Origin: Ampullaceana balthica
Lineage: Eukaryota > Mollusca > Gastropoda > Lymnaeidae
Direction: 5' to 3'
DNA length: 64,000 nt
NCBI GenBank assembly: GCA_944989445.1
Contig: CALYLW010000059.1
Location: forward strand, 868,001-932,000
Under the pieces are notes generated by a model, which worked only from the letters and a program-made list of their open reading frames with translations, was not told where the DNA came from and did no database searches. Positions 27,401 through 35,830 of this stretch are shown here, piece by piece (within the stretch, counting starts at the first letter, position 1; each line of letters starts with the position of its first letter). Position numbers and translations under genes: made by a program.

Positions 27401-30400
27401 TTGCAATCCTGCATGAATTTTCAGGGCAAGCAGGAAATTTTCTGAAAGCCTGGTAATTGTATTAAGCTGGAAAATTGGCATCCCTAATAAAAATTGAATT
27501 AAAAGGTTTGTTGAACAGAAGTGTCCCTATTTACAGGCAACTTGAGGTATTAAGGAAAAAGAGCAAGTCCTGATACAACAAGCATAAAAACCTGTAAAAC
27601 AGAGGTACAATAATCTTGCACGCTTATGACTCAAGCACACTCCATGAACAGCCGATAAGGTTGTTTGGGTGATGGATGACAAAGCCCAGAGAGCAAGATA
27701 GGCTTAAAGTTCACCTCTTCTTCACCCGGATGTGTGGATCTAAGGTAACGTGCTATATTCATTTTAATTCCAAGCAATTACCTATAGGTCAATTAAAATA
27801 AGTTTAATTTGAAAGGAGATGATAAAAAATTGTGGAGCATGAATTCATGCTACTTACCCCAGAGGGAAGGTCTTGGCAGCATTCAGCTAACCCAAAGCCA
27901 TTTTCCTTCCCACCCCAACTCTGAATAAAAGCAAACAAAATAAAAATTGGAGCATATTTCACATAATAAATATTAAAACAAAAATAGCTAAGTACATTGC
28001 ACAATTTTTAAAAATTATTTTCATCTGTGCCTAATTTTCAGGTAAGATGTTTTTACATGATTTACAATATTTATTTTTCTGAGAGAGCAAATAACATGGA
28101 ATACACTTCAATAAGTTCTACAAATAAATGAAAATAAAAGTAGCATGCAAGTTACCTCTGCTAAATGAATTAATCTTTGGATAAGTCCCTGTTTCTTTTC
28201 AGGATTCATACGTGTGATGAAATTAGAACGTTTGCTGTAAAACATTTTGTTGTAATTTAATATTTAAAAAGAAAATCATTACTTAATAGCTAATAAAGAA
28301 ATTTTTCAGTTAGATTCCATAAGACATTTATTCAAAGTCAATAAAATTAAAGAATACATAAAACAAAACTGAAAATAAAAATTGATTCTAAATTATTCTG
28401 GGATATCTCCTTACCTTAGCCACTAAATCAAAATATTTGATTAAATTCATTTTAATTGCAGTAATATAAAAATAATAATAAAGAAAACTATTAAATCACG
28501 AGCTTTTATATTGTTTGGGTTGATCCTTTATAAATGGTTACAATCTAGTTAAAAAGTCTATATTAAAGCTTAATTTATAATCTCCATATTTTACTGCATA
28601 AATGGTCTGCCAACTAAAGAATTCAATATGTAGTTTTATCAATGTTTATAGTAAACAATAAATTAAATACTAAGAAATAATCTTTGAAAAAAATGAGATA
28701 AATTATGATACTTTGCTTTAAAATAAAAATTGGGAAGTAAAATCAAAATTATATTTACCTAAAGACATAAAGTAGATTTAACACATAGAGAACAGTACTC
28801 ATGTCACATGATGTCAGTAAAGTAGTCAAATGGTCCATTGAATTATAAAGGTGTCTAGAGAAGCTATGTTCAATCAACAGGGCAGTGAACCGTAGAATTT
28901 CCAAGAGCAGCTTCTTTAGCTACGTAAAGATATGATTTTAAAAACATCTAAGCATAATTTCATAAAATATGTTAAGCACGCATAAATCAAAATGTGGAGA
29001 CGGTAAGATGTAATTAAAATATTAATTGCACCAATCTAACATAACAGTAACTATTCAATCTTGGAATGGGAATGTAGATTACAAATAAAGCAGTTTCTAA
29101 AGCTAGCACACCCAAACCTTTTTGCTATTATGAAATGGTATTGATGGTAATAAAATTCTCAAATGCATACCTGCTCACTTCCCTGCAAGTCACAGTGGAG
29201 AGTCCATTTCTTGTCACTTTCTTTGGTGCATGACTTCTCTAGGATGGCATCAAACACATCCAAAATATCTGCCCAATGATATAGCTCGCACTGAAATATT
29301 TTTAAAAATAATACTTTTTATTATTTATCCAGATTATAACAATTTGCCAGATTGCAGATTTCCTTATTCCTTTTAAAATCCCTTTTTTAAAAACATTTAT
29401 AGGCCTAGAGACGTAAGAGAGTTTGTAAAATTGCTATTTTAAGTCTATCTAAAACAACACAGATCTTTCCGAAAAAATATTTAATCAGTATTTTTTTTAC
29501 TGTACATTTATTTCCTTGCTGTTATATTTAGGTCACAAAGCCTATCTCACTTGGCTTTGTTTCATTCACCATACTCTTTCCATCGAATATTATTGGTGGA
29601 TGCTGAATCTATTAGGTCTTTTAATTTATTATTATGGTTGTTGGTTAACCGATCCCAAGAGCTGGACCAGTCCATTATCATTTGGACCGTTAACTTTAAC
29701 TTCAATTCCTTGGTATTAGTGTTTTACCAGGAATTCATTTTTGTGTGTGTTGAAGATTGAAAATAATACAGCATTTTGATATTTATACCAAAATATATTC
29801 ATGCACTTATCATTCCTAAGACTCCTTAGTATGATTCACAAGTTTCTTTTTGGAATTCAATGGGCATCACACATGAGTGTTAAACACTAGCATCGTTGAT
29901 ATCAAAGCACCTTTGATGTCACCAAGGAACGAGGGGTCTTGTATATTGTTACATATTCTCGTCGTGGGTTTTGAAAACGACCTCCTTACGGATAAAAATG
30001 ACTTTTTTAAAAACAGTTAACCGATCCTCAAAATGAATGTTCCTCATAAATTTGTGGTCTTAAAAACTTAATTTATTATGTAACCTCAACACTTTGTCTG
30101 CCAAGTCAACTTTCCCAAAAAAGAGAAAAAATGTATGGGTCTACCGATATCTGGATATCGGCATCGGTAGCATGTAAAGGTCCCGATATTGACGTCACCG
30201 ATATTTCATAATAAGTGACCCAAAAAAAAACGGAAACAAAAAAAAACTATCACTTAGATTTACAATATCTCGACAAATTAATATATCGACCCTTATACCG
30301 GTATTGAAATAGTCAAAAGAGTCCTAGTATTAATATGTGCAGCCACGATATAGTGTGCCATGTGCTTTGATATTGTTTAGGTATCGGCCGATTTTCGTAT

Positions 30401-31704
30401 ACTCAGAAATACTGTGTAAATAGTGCCGATGCCAAGTATACCGTAATTGCTCTAATAAATGGATAACATGTAAACATTATGTTCACGTAATTGCTCTAAT
30501 AGCAAAGATGCACGTAGAGTCGCAGATGTCTAAAACATTTCATTTCGTATGTAATAACAAATGTACCGTGTGAAGACTTGTTGTCATTGGCAACCATTCA
30601 ACCTTCAACCTCATTTTCACTCTATTACTATTAATTTGTTCTCATTGTTTCATTCATAAAAGGTGGCCGTGTGCAAAAGCCATTAAACTATTGGTTAGAA
30701 TTAATAATTATGAGTCAAGGTTGTTTTGCTTGTACATTTTTATAAAGGATGGTTCGTTTTGTTATGAGTCCTATGTAGGTCATGATCTAGAACTTGTAAA
30801 CACATCGGAAACTTCGTTTCGGGAAAAAAAATCGGTAATATCGGCAAAACTGAATAACGGTAGACCCCTTAATTATAAAATATAAATAATTACGAGTGAT
30901 AAATTTAAGAATGGCGTCATCAAATATGACCGCTGTTATTTTTGTCCTGACAAATACTCATATCGGCACTCATATCGGAAAAAAATATCGGTAATATCGG
31001 CAAAATTGCTTATCGGTAGACCCCTAATATAAAATATAATTAATTAGGAGTAATAAATTTGAGAATGATGTCCTAACAAATATTCATATCGGAAAAAAAA
31101 TATCTGTATTATAGGCAAAAATGCTTATAGGTAGTCCCCTAATATGAAAGATAAATAATTACGAGTGATACATTTAAGAATGATGTCATCAAACATGACC
31201 GCTGGTTTTTGTCCGAACAAATACTCATATCGGCAAAAAAAATATCTGCAATATCGGTATCGGCAAAAAGGCATATCGGTAGACCCCTAAAAAAATGCTA
31301 TGGAAATTTATACATACTTTTCCATAGGTCCATGCTTTGATATCTTTGAGTTCCTTATAAAGGTCATCTGAAGTTAAGCTTTTCAGTTTGTCAATTAGAA
31401 CCTTGCAATCTGCAGGCTGTTTAAACAGTATTACAATATGAGAAAATTTAAGATAGCATTTTATTGATACAAATTAATACTTTTAAGAAAATTCAAAAGC
31501 TGTCAAAACTGATAATTGACAATAATTTAACCATACAGAATCACTCAGAAATTAATAAGCAGATGTGGTACTAATTTGACATTTTTTTTGTTAAGAATTA
31601 TACTGGCATTTTTTCGTTAACAATTATAATCTAAATTTTAATTGTTAAATCTTACTTACCACCTCCGAAGAGGATTTCTTTAATTTAGATCTATCAACTT
31701 TCAT
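1859..31704 (-). CDS. HUWE1: HUWE1 (HECT, UBA and WWE domain E3 ubiquitin ligase), 5' part of the gene, 51 coding exons
   Basis: Orthologue of HUWE1 (Mule/ARF-BP1), a giant cytosolic and nuclear E3 ligase that ubiquitinates p53, Mcl-1, Myc, histones and other substrates. Translation from the ATG at 31704 reads [10 protein letters not shown] and follows the vertebrate protein exon by exon: DUF908, DUF913, UBA, UIM and WWE regions are all recognisable. I placed 51 exons; each has an AG acceptor and a GT donor (one GC donor) and all phases agree, for about 2,486 codons. The vertebrate protein is about 4,370 residues, so the acidic C-terminal half and the HECT catalytic domain lie left of base 1. 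No stop codon or frameshift is seen in any exon, so the gene looks functional. Exon coordinates are given in the six block entries below. Confidence 0.97.
6740..10976 (-). CDS. HUWE1: HUWE1 exons 34-41 (WWE domain)
   Basis: Exons 10862-10976, 10527-10651, 10266-10388, 9906-10060, 8150-8237, 7897-8012, 7443-7494 and 6740-6854, residues 1576-1871. Exons 38-41 encode the WWE domain: [16 protein letters not shown], then [17 protein letters not shown] and [12 protein letters not shown], matching the vertebrate WWE (a poly-ADP-ribose or protein-binding fold in other E3s). Upstream, [11 protein letters not shown] is conserved. Exon 40 is followed by a GC rather than GT donor. The 1.67-kb intron between 9906 and 8237 is filled by a Tigger-like element. 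Confidence 0.93.
7441..7442 (-). other. Non-canonical GC splice donor of HUWE1 intron 40
   Basis: Exon 40 ends ATTCAG and the intron begins GCAAGT, the consensus of a GC-AG (U2-type) intron; the acceptor at 6855 is normal. No GT donor preserves the reading frame here. Confidence 0.85.
8329..9857. mobile_element. Tigger/pogo-like non-autonomous DNA transposon, copy 2 (inverted relative to copy 1)
   Basis: Same family as 365-1797 but in the opposite orientation, with TA duplications at 8327-8328 and 9858-9859. Contains an AT microsatellite near 9463-9496. Fills the HUWE1 intron between exons 37 and 38. Short ORFs inside (8906-9291) show no recognisable protein. Confidence 0.75.
10122..10193. 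repeat. Short inverted repeat in HUWE1 intron 36
   Basis: ATGTTGGCTTAA and its inverted copy TTAAGCCAACAT enclose about 50 bp. May be a tiny MITE or a hairpin; no flanking duplication was established. Confidence 0.4.
11368..14511 (-). CDS. HUWE1: HUWE1 exons 27-33 (UBA and UIM)
   Basis: Exons 14389-14511, 14058-14131, 13248-13405, 12938-13060, 12624-12806, 12344-12460 and 11368-11466, residues 1284-1575. Exons 31-32 join to form the UBA domain; exon 32 starts [15 protein letters not shown], the canonical MGF loop of ubiquitin-associated domains. Exon 33 holds the ubiquitin-interacting motif, with core [15 protein letters not shown] (acidic patch, central Ala, Ser). Both modules bind ubiquitin in the family. 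Exon 31 carries a Ser/Gly/Ala-rich linker not closely matching vertebrates. The U27 snoRNA lies in the intron between 14058 and 13405. Confidence 0.94.
11755..11915. repeat. Remnant of the CRE-bearing TIR MITE family
   Basis: In the 877-bp intron between HUWE1 exons 33 and 32. Segments such as AAGTGATTTGAAACATGCTA and a G-rich run match the interior of the elements at 36158 and 59020; the terminal repeats are gone. The rest of this intron shows nothing recognisable. Confidence 0.45.
13905..13982 (-). ncRNA. SNORD27: U27 (SNORD27)-like box C/D snoRNA in a HUWE1 intron
   Basis: 78 nt in the sense strand of HUWE1, in the intron between exons 28 and 29. Seen: a terminal stem GTTTC/GAAAC, a perfect C box ATGATGA (13967-13973), an internal D' box CTGA (13944-13947) preceded by the guide GACAAGCATATGG (13948-13960), and a terminal D box CTGA (13912-13915). 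The guide equals that of vertebrate U27. It is complementary to the 5' region of 18S rRNA (CATATGCTTGTC), and the fifth base upstream of D' pairs with the adenosine equivalent to human 18S A27, the known U27 2'-O-methylation target. It would be released from the spliced intron. The C' box is weak. Confidence 0.88.
14512..15534. other. HUWE1 intron 26, no recognised feature
   Basis: About 1 kb of AT-rich intron with a slightly more CG-containing core near 14890-15080. Nothing in it could be assigned. Confidence 0.6.
15535..21838 (-). CDS. HUWE1: HUWE1 exons 15-26 (DUF913 region and long Ser/Thr/Gly linker)
   Basis: Exons 21737-21838, 21239-21530, 20892-20993, 20616-20696, 20280-20386, 19992-20169, 19267-19358, 18797-19050, 17510-17558, 17088-17264, 16665-16910 and 15535-16418, residues 429-1283. 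Conserved strings include [55 protein letters not shown] and [14 protein letters not shown]. Exon 16 (21239-21530) and the 884-bp exon 26 contain divergent low-complexity linkers between conserved blocks; exon 26 resumes homology at [12 protein letters not shown] and [15 protein letters not shown]. An acidic stretch ([11 protein letters not shown]) in exon 22 corresponds to the acidic loop of the vertebrate protein. Introns 16, 18 and 21 each carry a snoRNA-like gene. Confidence 0.93.
18152..18634. repeat. Inverted-repeat element in HUWE1 intron 22
   Basis: About 40-bp imperfect inverted repeats: the left arm contains AATTGTGTGATCAAAGCAAT and the right arm (18591-18634) the reverse of a near copy. 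Part of the left arm also resembles sequence near 45380 inside the Tigger-like element at 44913, suggesting a common transposon source. Confidence 0.5.
19119..19186 (-). ncRNA. Orphan box C/D snoRNA-like RNA, copy 3 (HUWE1 intron 21)
   Basis: 68 nt, host sense strand. Perfect seven-base terminal stem GTTTCTC/GAGAAAC, C-like box TTGATGT (19172-19178, the weakest of the three), D box CTGA (19126-19129) and the shared core TCAAGCACGTGTCTTA. The 3' end lies 68 nt upstream of the exon 22 acceptor. Could instead be a tiny dispersed repeat, but the box order, stem and spacing fit a snoRNA better. Confidence 0.58.
19389..19553. repeat. Small MITE-like palindrome in HUWE1 intron 20
   Basis: Arms of about 36 bp: 19389-19424 begins GACCCTCCATGCCAAAATCA, and 19518-19553 is its near-perfect inverted copy, enclosing about 93 bp. 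No recognisable coding content. Confidence 0.55.
20476..20543 (-). ncRNA. Orphan box C/D snoRNA-like RNA, copy 2 (HUWE1 intron 18)
   Basis: 68 nt, host sense strand. Perfect six-base terminal stem TTTCTC/GAGAAA, C-like box ATGATGC (20530-20536), D box CTGA (20482-20485), and the shared core TCAAGCACGTGTCTTA. The 3' end lies 89 nt upstream of the exon 19 acceptor. Same length and order of elements as the other two copies, while the sequence outside the boxes and core has diverged. Confidence 0.6.
21077..21144 (-). ncRNA. Orphan box C/D snoRNA-like RNA, copy 1 (HUWE1 intron 16)
   Basis: 68 nt, host sense strand. Terminal stem GTTTCTC/GAGGAAC (one G-U pair), C-like box GTGATGT (21130-21136), D box CTGA (21084-21087) and a possible C' box GTTGATAA. 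A core AAGCACGTGTC is shared with the two copies at 20476 and 19119. Its 3' end lies 83 nt upstream of the 3' splice site of exon 17, within the distance favoured for intronic C/D snoRNAs. No rRNA or snRNA target recognised. Confidence 0.6.
21976..28919 (-). CDS. HUWE1: HUWE1 exons 4-14 (DUF908 region)
   Basis: Exons, from high to low coordinate: 28759-28919, 28156-28234, 27858-27920, 25389-25469, 25096-25212, 24492-24591, 24188-24288, 23627-23688, 23418-23506, 23203-23283 and 21976-22061, covering residues 89-428. They encode the armadillo-like N-terminal repeat region (DUF908 in Pfam). Diagnostic strings include [40 protein letters not shown] and [16 protein letters not shown], all near-identical to vertebrate HUWE1. 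In known structures this region helps build the ring-shaped substrate-binding solenoid (family knowledge). Three of its introns hold transposons or duplicated sequence. Confidence 0.93.
22291..23045. mobile_element. Tigger/pogo-like DNA transposon, copy 3 (shorter relative)
   Basis: Ends CAGTGGGGCCCGCTTAAGTC and, inverted, CAGTGGGGCCCACTTAACTC, with TA on both sides. Shares subterminal and some interior sequence with the copies at 365 and 8329. About 755 bp, in HUWE1 intron 13. A more GC-rich stretch near 22620-22700 looks foreign to the rest. Confidence 0.7.
25662..26109. mobile_element. hAT-like MITE with 8-bp target duplication
   Basis: Terminal inverted repeats TAGGGGTCTAC(C/A)GATAT with perfect 8-bp direct duplications TTATGAAG at 25654-25661 and 26110-26117. 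About 448 bp, rich in CCGATAT motifs. Lies in HUWE1 intron 6. Confidence 0.8.
26538..26706. repeat. 165-bp duplicated sequence, copy 1
   Basis: Direct repeat of 27585-27752 in the same HUWE1 intron, with a conserved core of roughly 100 bp (for example ACTCAAGCACAC and CAAGG/CAAAG flanks around GGGTGATGGATGAC). Possibly a SINE or duplicated RNA gene; no pol III boxes recognised. Confidence 0.6.
27585..27752. repeat. 165-bp duplicated sequence, copy 2
   Basis: Partner of 26538-26706, same orientation, with a short divergent insert in the middle and the same end near GGATCTAAGGTAA. Confidence 0.6.
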
Positions 31705-31720
31705 ATTTACTTCATGTCAT
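29171..31720 (-). CDS. HUWE1: HUWE1 exons 1-3 (N-terminus)
   Basis: Coding exons 31660-31720 (ATG at 31702-31704, with 16 nt of 5' UTR after an AG acceptor), 31318-31416 and 29171-29290, covering residues 1-88. The start [15 protein letters not shown] and the following [11 protein letters not shown] match the family N-terminus, and exon 3 carries CELYHW. The acceptor just before the ATG implies a separate non-coding first exon. Two short upstream ATGs lie in the 16-nt leader, each closed within a few codons. The 2-kb intron between exons 2 and 3 is mostly a hAT-like element (30134-31289). Confidence 0.93.
30134..31289. mobile_element. hAT-like element with 8-bp duplication and reiterated right end
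   Basis: Same family as 25662-26109. Flanked by perfect 8-bp duplications AAAAAATG (30126-30133 and 31290-31297). The right part repeats the terminal segment (ATCGGTAGACCCCTAATAT followed by an AT-rich 60-bp stretch) about four times between 30861 and 31289. No intact transposase. HUWE1 intron 2. Confidence 0.8.
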
Positions 31721-32399
31721 CTGCCTGGAAGAAAAATGTATTTAATTATAAATAGTCTGCAACAACAAACAAACAAGGTTGTTTTTTATTAATTTTTTTT
31801 GTTAATTAATGTATTTCTTTGAATGACTAGATGTGGCTATGCTTTTTACTAATCAGTTTTTAATGATGGGCTGGTTCCTCTCCAAAAATTTTGTCCAACT
31901 TCTACAATCATGCAAATTTCTTAATCAAATTTATTTTTTTACTCTCCTCACCAAGACTAAATCTAATACTTTTTTTTAAAAATCTATTGTTAACTTTAAA
32001 CCCACATAGTGTTATAAATGCTCCTGATCTGCAGTGGTGAACGCTTCAATGGTGTTTAAATTATAAATAAATATGTGAATCACAAATGTAGCATTTTTAA
32101 GGTTGACCTACAAAACTTAATATTTGTAGAAAAGTAAGGTAGATATTTAAGTTGGGTTACCGATCAACTAGTCAATATTGGTAGAATATTTTTCAGTGTT
32201 AATTATCATAAAACATTGCAGGCTTTGCGCAATAATGCACTGATAGGGTTGAACTTGCCACTAACAAATAACTGTCTTCAATTTGTGACAGTTCATAAAA
32301 ACCTTTAAAACATTATAATGCTTTAAAAACAACTAGATACGCCCTGCGACGTAGCATACACCGCAGACTTGCTCATGGATAATGCAAAGAAAGGGGGGG

Positions 32400-32850
32400 A
32401 AAGAACGGACACAAACTACAGCACGAAGAAATAAAAACAACGCAAGTGAGCGTCGGTGGGGAGGAAACACTGACGCATTGTTGGTCTCGAGACATTCACA
32501 CTAAGGTTATTTACCTGCCCACCACCCTTCACCACCATAGCTTGCCAACCATAAACAGTGATAGGCCGATCCTAGCTAGGGTCAGTATTGTTTGCAAAAA
32601 AGGGAAAAAGAACAGGCACAAACAGATTATTTTTTTTAAATAAAATTTCGCTGGGGCTTGAACCCAGGACCTTCCTCGTGTAAGGCGGACGTGATAACCA
32701 CTACACTACGAATCACATATTATTCTGTGAAGGAACAACGCAAGAACCATTGTTGCCCCTCTCTCCACCACCTCCGCTTGGCAAACCATAAACTGATTGG
32801 TCGACCCGAGCGAGGGTCATTTGTCATGCTTATTTGCAAATACTGGCTTT
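32400..32850 (-). repeat. Composite tRNA-Val-derived repeat unit, copy 1
   Basis: Contains the tRNA-like core at 32644-32715 and, on each side, sequence that recurs in the opposite orientation at 56095-56490 (for example GGTCTCGAGACATTC and AGCTTGCCAACCATAAAC). The shared flanks show this is a dispersed repeat and not a solitary tRNA gene. Confidence 0.6.
32644..32715 (-). tRNA. tRNA-Val(UAC)-like core, probably SINE-derived or pseudogene
   Basis: A-box TAGTGTAGTGG and B-box GGTTCAAGCCC are intact, the T arm CTGGG/CCCAG pairs, and the anticodon loop CTTACAC gives UAC. The anticodon stem has a G-A mismatch and the acceptor stem pairs poorly, so it is unlikely to be a working tRNA. Confidence 0.5.
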
Positions 32851-32859
32851 GGTGAATTA

Positions 32860-34290
32860 TTTATATAAATATTTTGTTTTAAGAAAATTGCCATATAATT
32901 GCCTGTGTTTTCAGAGATGAGCATGCTAGATATCACATTATTGCTAGTACTGGCAGCATCAAATCATTAGTTATATAAGTCTATAATTTGCATTTGAATA
33001 AATCATTAAGGGGAAGTATGTATGGGGCAGGGAGTTCAGCAAACTAGTGATTTTAAATCATTTACAAGCATCTAATTTGTTACCTCAATTTGTGACAAAG
33101 TGGGAAAAGGGTGGGGGCATATTTAATAATTTCTGCATGACCAAGGGTACCCTGATGTTAATTCTTATTTTTGACATGGTGGTCCATTTTATGTTTTCAC
33201 CAAATGTACTTAATTAAAAGTTTCAAAATTTGAAACTTCAAGACAGAATTTATGTTACACAAAACGAATATATCAAAATGGATTACATACCCCAATCCTT
33301 GAAAATAATTTTAAATTTTATAATTAATATTAGAGCACCAAATTGTATGCACTTTCTTGTTCTAATTTTTAAGCTTTAGGGAGAATGATAAATTATTAGA
33401 TTCTACAAGAAACATATGAATATATTGTTTCTTTGTGTCAGGTCATTGACACGTCTGGAGGGACAGGTGTACAATAAACGCCTTATACTTGAGAAGGAAA
33501 AAACACCCCAAGTCTAAAAGAATGCGCTGTGCTCATCAAAAAATAATCCGAGCCTGCCTCTTGCTCTTTCCATTTTTGGCATTTGTCTTCACATTTCACT
33601 TTAATATTATAGTTACAGTTCATTTACAAATATGAGAAATTCGAAAACAACTTGACAATTTAAATTATAAAACTCATTTCCAGCAATTCTGAGTTATTCT
33701 GACATAACCTCATGCTTCTTTTCTGATTAATATAATATATTGCCTATTAACCCTTTAATGAGCGCAAGCAGCCATTACCGTTTATGGGCAAAACACCCAA
33801 AAGCAACCACAGCGACACTGCTACTTTCTATTTCATTTTTCAAAATCTCATGAGACTTCAGTTTGTTTTCATCTAGTTTATTCAAACTGGAAGCTCCATT
33901 TAGGAAGTTCTCAAGAGGTTGGTTATTTTTTATTTTTTTTTATCAAAAAGCATTTGTAATGCAATTGTCAAGTGACAGTGAGGCATTCTTGTGATTCAAT
34001 TTATTGGTCATTGTTATCAACGTGACTGATTAAAATTGGATTAGCTGTAATATTAGCATCAGCATTGTTTTTTTATCTTTTTGACTGGGAAGAAAGAGAT
34101 CACAATTTTAATTTCATAGTAGAAGTAATAATGAGTGTTTATTATATCACAGACAGAAAATCGCAAACATTGTAATTTAAAATACTTTTGTTGTGTATTA
34201 GAAGCCTTTGGTAAAAATATCATAAATCTGGAGTGAATTCACTTATTTTGATTTTTATTTCTTTAAATATGTTCATAACATCAAAGATTT
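32860..34290. other. Remainder of the HUWE1 5' intron, no recognised feature
   Basis: AT-rich sequence with no coding or RNA gene recognised. Confidence 0.5.
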
Positions 34291-34299
34291 TAAATAAGA

Positions 34300-34800
34300 A
34301 AAACCCGTAAAAAACCAAGTTTTTGACTATAAATCCTTTATGTACGAGAAGTAACTAAAAGAATGTTCATTATAATACGCAGCGCCAGACCATCCAGAAA
34401 TACAAAATTGAAGTTGTGTCGTAAAACATGTTTAATATAATACGCACCGATCAGGAATATGTTTATAAAAAGAGCTGTCAATAAAATACGCACCTTATTG
34501 CGCGACAGAAAGGTTGTTCAATTTAATACGCACCGCGACGCTCTATCTCAAAAAATAGCATGATACATAGGATTTAAAAAAATAATCTAAAAAATCAATA
34601 ATTTAATTACGGTACATGCGATCGATCTGAAATTTTGATACATTGTTTTTATCATCGGTACGAAACTGCCTGCAAAATTTCAGCTCGCTATCTTGCGAGC
34701 AAGTGGGTTAAAAATCGATCAAAAGTTTTGGCGACAAGCAAGCAAGCAAGCAAGGTCGGTCGGTCGGCCGCAGACACCACGAGTTAATATAAAGGATTTA
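34300..34800. repeat. TIR element related to the 52-55 kb array unit
   Basis: Begins with CCGTAAAAAACCAAGTTTTT and ATAAATCCTTTATG, and ends TTAATATAAAGGATTTA, so short inverted ends TAAATCCTTTAT are visible. Contains AAGCAAGCAAGC and GGTCGGTCGG simple repeats near 34737-34768. Related copies lie at 59224-59712 and in the array at 52190-55397. Located in HUWE1 intron before exon 1. Confidence 0.6.
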
Positions 34801-35753
34801 AAAATGTTACTAACCACCCAACCCTAAATGTGACAAATGTCATGAAAATGTTGGCCGGTACAGAAGTAGTAAATGGAAAAATCACTGTTCAGGGGTTAAT
34901 GATTCTAAGTCCAAGACTGGCTTCATGAAAATGAAAAGGCTGAGAATTCTTTTTAATACAATTTACAAGTTGCATGACTATGACTATTGACATCAGGTTA
35001 ATAATCAAAATAATTAACCTTCCACATTGCACTTGAGTTTACTCACTACCTCATGACAGTATATCTTTAATACAACCTTTAAACTATTGCTAGTATTGCT
35101 ATTAATTCACTATTTTAAATATTTCATCATAAATAATTCCCGTTGTCTGTATGGACCATGGATGTAATGCTGTTAGGTGACGCTGCGATCGATTTTGTAA
35201 GGAAATAAATGAATAAAGTAAAGATAAATAAAATGAGAGGTCTGTATTACGTTATTTTTTAATCTGATGTGTATTTATTTTGAAAACTTCCATCAAATGA
35301 CGGGTGATACACTAGTTAAACATAATTTTTTCAAAGTTGAAAGTTGGTCATCTGAATCTACCTCTAATCTTAATTTTACAATTTTAATTTATAAGTCCTT
35401 TTTTAGAATGTGATCAAGCATTTTCAAACCATCATTTAATGGACATAATTGTAATGGTTTATTGAGATGAAGGTTAATAAATGGTGAGCATGCAGACATT
35501 ATGTAAAGACTGTTTCTAGAAAGTTTACTACAGCGGCAATGCGTCACTGCGTGGTGACTAAGAACAAAATAAAAGAACGTGACGTGACAGCTTTATGTAA
35601 ATTTGTTTTTTCCTTTATTAAAGACAGCTGATGCAATTAATTAACCATACATTAATTATCTTATTTATTGCATAATTAAAAGACTTTGCGTCCATTTAAA
35701 CGCTTTTAACGCAGCAATATTTAGAAGATGCCAGAAGCATTTATGAGTTTTAC

Positions 35754-35830
35754 CTCCAGACGGCCGCCATTTTGAGTCCAGTGGTAAATGCCCGGCTGAT
35801 AAAAAGGGGATATCACTGACAATTTGTAGC
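35754..35830 (-). promoter_or_regulatory. HUWE1: Probable HUWE1 non-coding first exon and core promoter with a YY1-type motif
   Basis: The first coding exon begins at a splice acceptor (31720/31721), so a 5' non-coding exon is needed. On the minus strand at about 35754-35775 the sequence reads CAAAATGGCGGCCGTCTGGAG followed by GTAAAACTC, a good donor. CAAAATGGCGGC is a textbook YY1 site, typical of TATA-less housekeeping promoters and often located just inside exon 1. This is one of few CG-rich spots in a very AT-rich area. Spliced to the coding exon it would create a six-codon upstream ORF closed by the TGA in the leader. The transcription start is not determined; the link to HUWE1 is an inference. 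Confidence 0.5.

Noticed and set aside
29516..29760. Overlapping plus-strand ORFs of 67-69 codons in HUWE1 intron 2
   Set aside because: No recognised domain; the reverse strand faintly resembles a LINE linker (DGK...FVT) but is full of stops.
1..31704. Vertebrate HUWE1 introns host let-7f-2 and mir-98; looked for equivalents
   Set aside because: I noticed no let-7-type seed with a hairpin in these introns, though this was by eye only.
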